DNA from: an uncultured Planctomycetaceae bacterium
GTDB taxonomy: Bacteria > Planctomycetota > Planctomycetia > Pirellulales > UBA1268
Direction of reading: 5' to 3'
Assembly (NCBI GenBank): GCA_903949225.1
Contig: CAJAYZ010000133.1
Coordinates: 1 to 6,297 of the forward strand
Length of the DNA stretch: 6,297 nt
Shown piece after piece: positions 6,040 to 6,297 of the stretch (within the stretch, counting starts at the first letter, position 1; every line of letters begins with the position of its first letter). A program made the translations under genes and the position numbers. Under the pieces are notes generated by a model that searched no databases, was not told the DNA's origin, and was given only the letters and a program-made list of their open reading frames with translations.

Positions 6040-6297
6040 TCAGCGCTCGTGAACGAGGACGGCCCAGCCGACGTCGGAAAGCCGTTCCGGGCGACCGAGG
6101 ATCCGGATCGGCTCCGCGGCCGCGATCTGCGGCCCGTCGCCGTTTCCCCCCATCAACTGCCGGAGAGTCCCGGGAAAGAGCCCGATGATTTCGGCATCGA
6201 GTCCATTGTCGCCCCCGACATCGTGGGGCTGGCGGGCCGGCTTGCCGAACTCCGCATGCTTGTGGAACGACTCCTTGAGCCGGGCAACGACGTCGGC
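6040..6297 (-). CDS. C-terminal fragment of an unidentified protein (5' end outside window)
   Basis: On the minus strand a frame is open from the window edge to a TGA at 6040-6042, encoding the last 85 residues. It starts ADVVARLKESFHKHAEFGK and ends SDVGWAVLVHER. Codon third positions are mostly G or C, as in the neighbouring genes, and there is no in-frame stop over 85 codons, so it is likely real. The visible part is soluble-looking, with no membrane segment and no motif I can assign firmly. The ending AEPIRI...GWAVLVHER loosely recalls the last strands of extracellular Cache-type sensor domains, where a Trp-containing strand occurs in a similar place, but this is a weak impression. It converges on the oxidoreductase gene with only four bases between the stops. 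Confidence 0.6.
   Translation of the reverse strand, partial: ADVVARLKESFHKHAEFGKPARQPHDVGGDNGLDAEIIGLFPGTLRQLMGGNGDGPQIAAAEPIRILGRPERLSDVGWAVLVHER

Overview
The window is GC-rich, with G/C strongly favoured at third codon positions, and looks like a bacterial chromosome fragment. The best guess at origin is a planctomycete (Planctomycetota, possibly Pirellulales-like). The pointer is the pairing of a secreted FG-GAP/VCBS propeller with a Tat-exported Gfo/Idh/MocA oxidoreductase, a gene style characteristic of that phylum, beside polysaccharide genes. This is inference from gene content, since no marker gene is present.

Layout. (1) Positions 2-2140, plus strand: the 3' part of a UDP-GlcNAc 2-epimerase (WecB/FnlC type, start outside the window), followed 15 bases later by an extended-SDR NAD-dependent sugar epimerase/dehydratase/reductase. 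(2) Positions 2164-3336, minus strand: a GT4-type glycosyltransferase converging on the SDR gene. These three genes fit one surface-polysaccharide locus, in which a modified UDP-HexNAc is made and then transferred. (3) Positions 3337-3531: a 195-base divergent intergenic region, the longest gene-free stretch. (4) Positions 3532-6035, plus strand: a two-gene, translationally coupled operon (ATGA overlap). It encodes a Sec-secreted protein with seven calcium-loop FG-GAP/VCBS motifs, probably a seven-bladed beta-propeller, and a Tat-signal Gfo/Idh/MocA oxidoreductase. (5) Positions 6040-6297, minus strand: the C-terminal 85 residues of an unidentified protein whose start lies beyond the window, converging on the oxidoreductase gene with only four bases between stop codons.

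How they may work together. The first block probably builds a cell-surface or exported glycan. The coupled pair probably acts outside the cytoplasm, possibly on sugars, with the propeller as a binding or scaffold partner; that partnership is inferred from gene coupling only. I saw no tRNA or rRNA gene, CRISPR array, insertion sequence or transposase, attachment site, or convincing intrinsic terminator. Nothing here clearly demands a novel system. The most interesting points are the coupled propeller/oxidoreductase pair and the atypical Rossmann-domain motif in the oxidoreductase.
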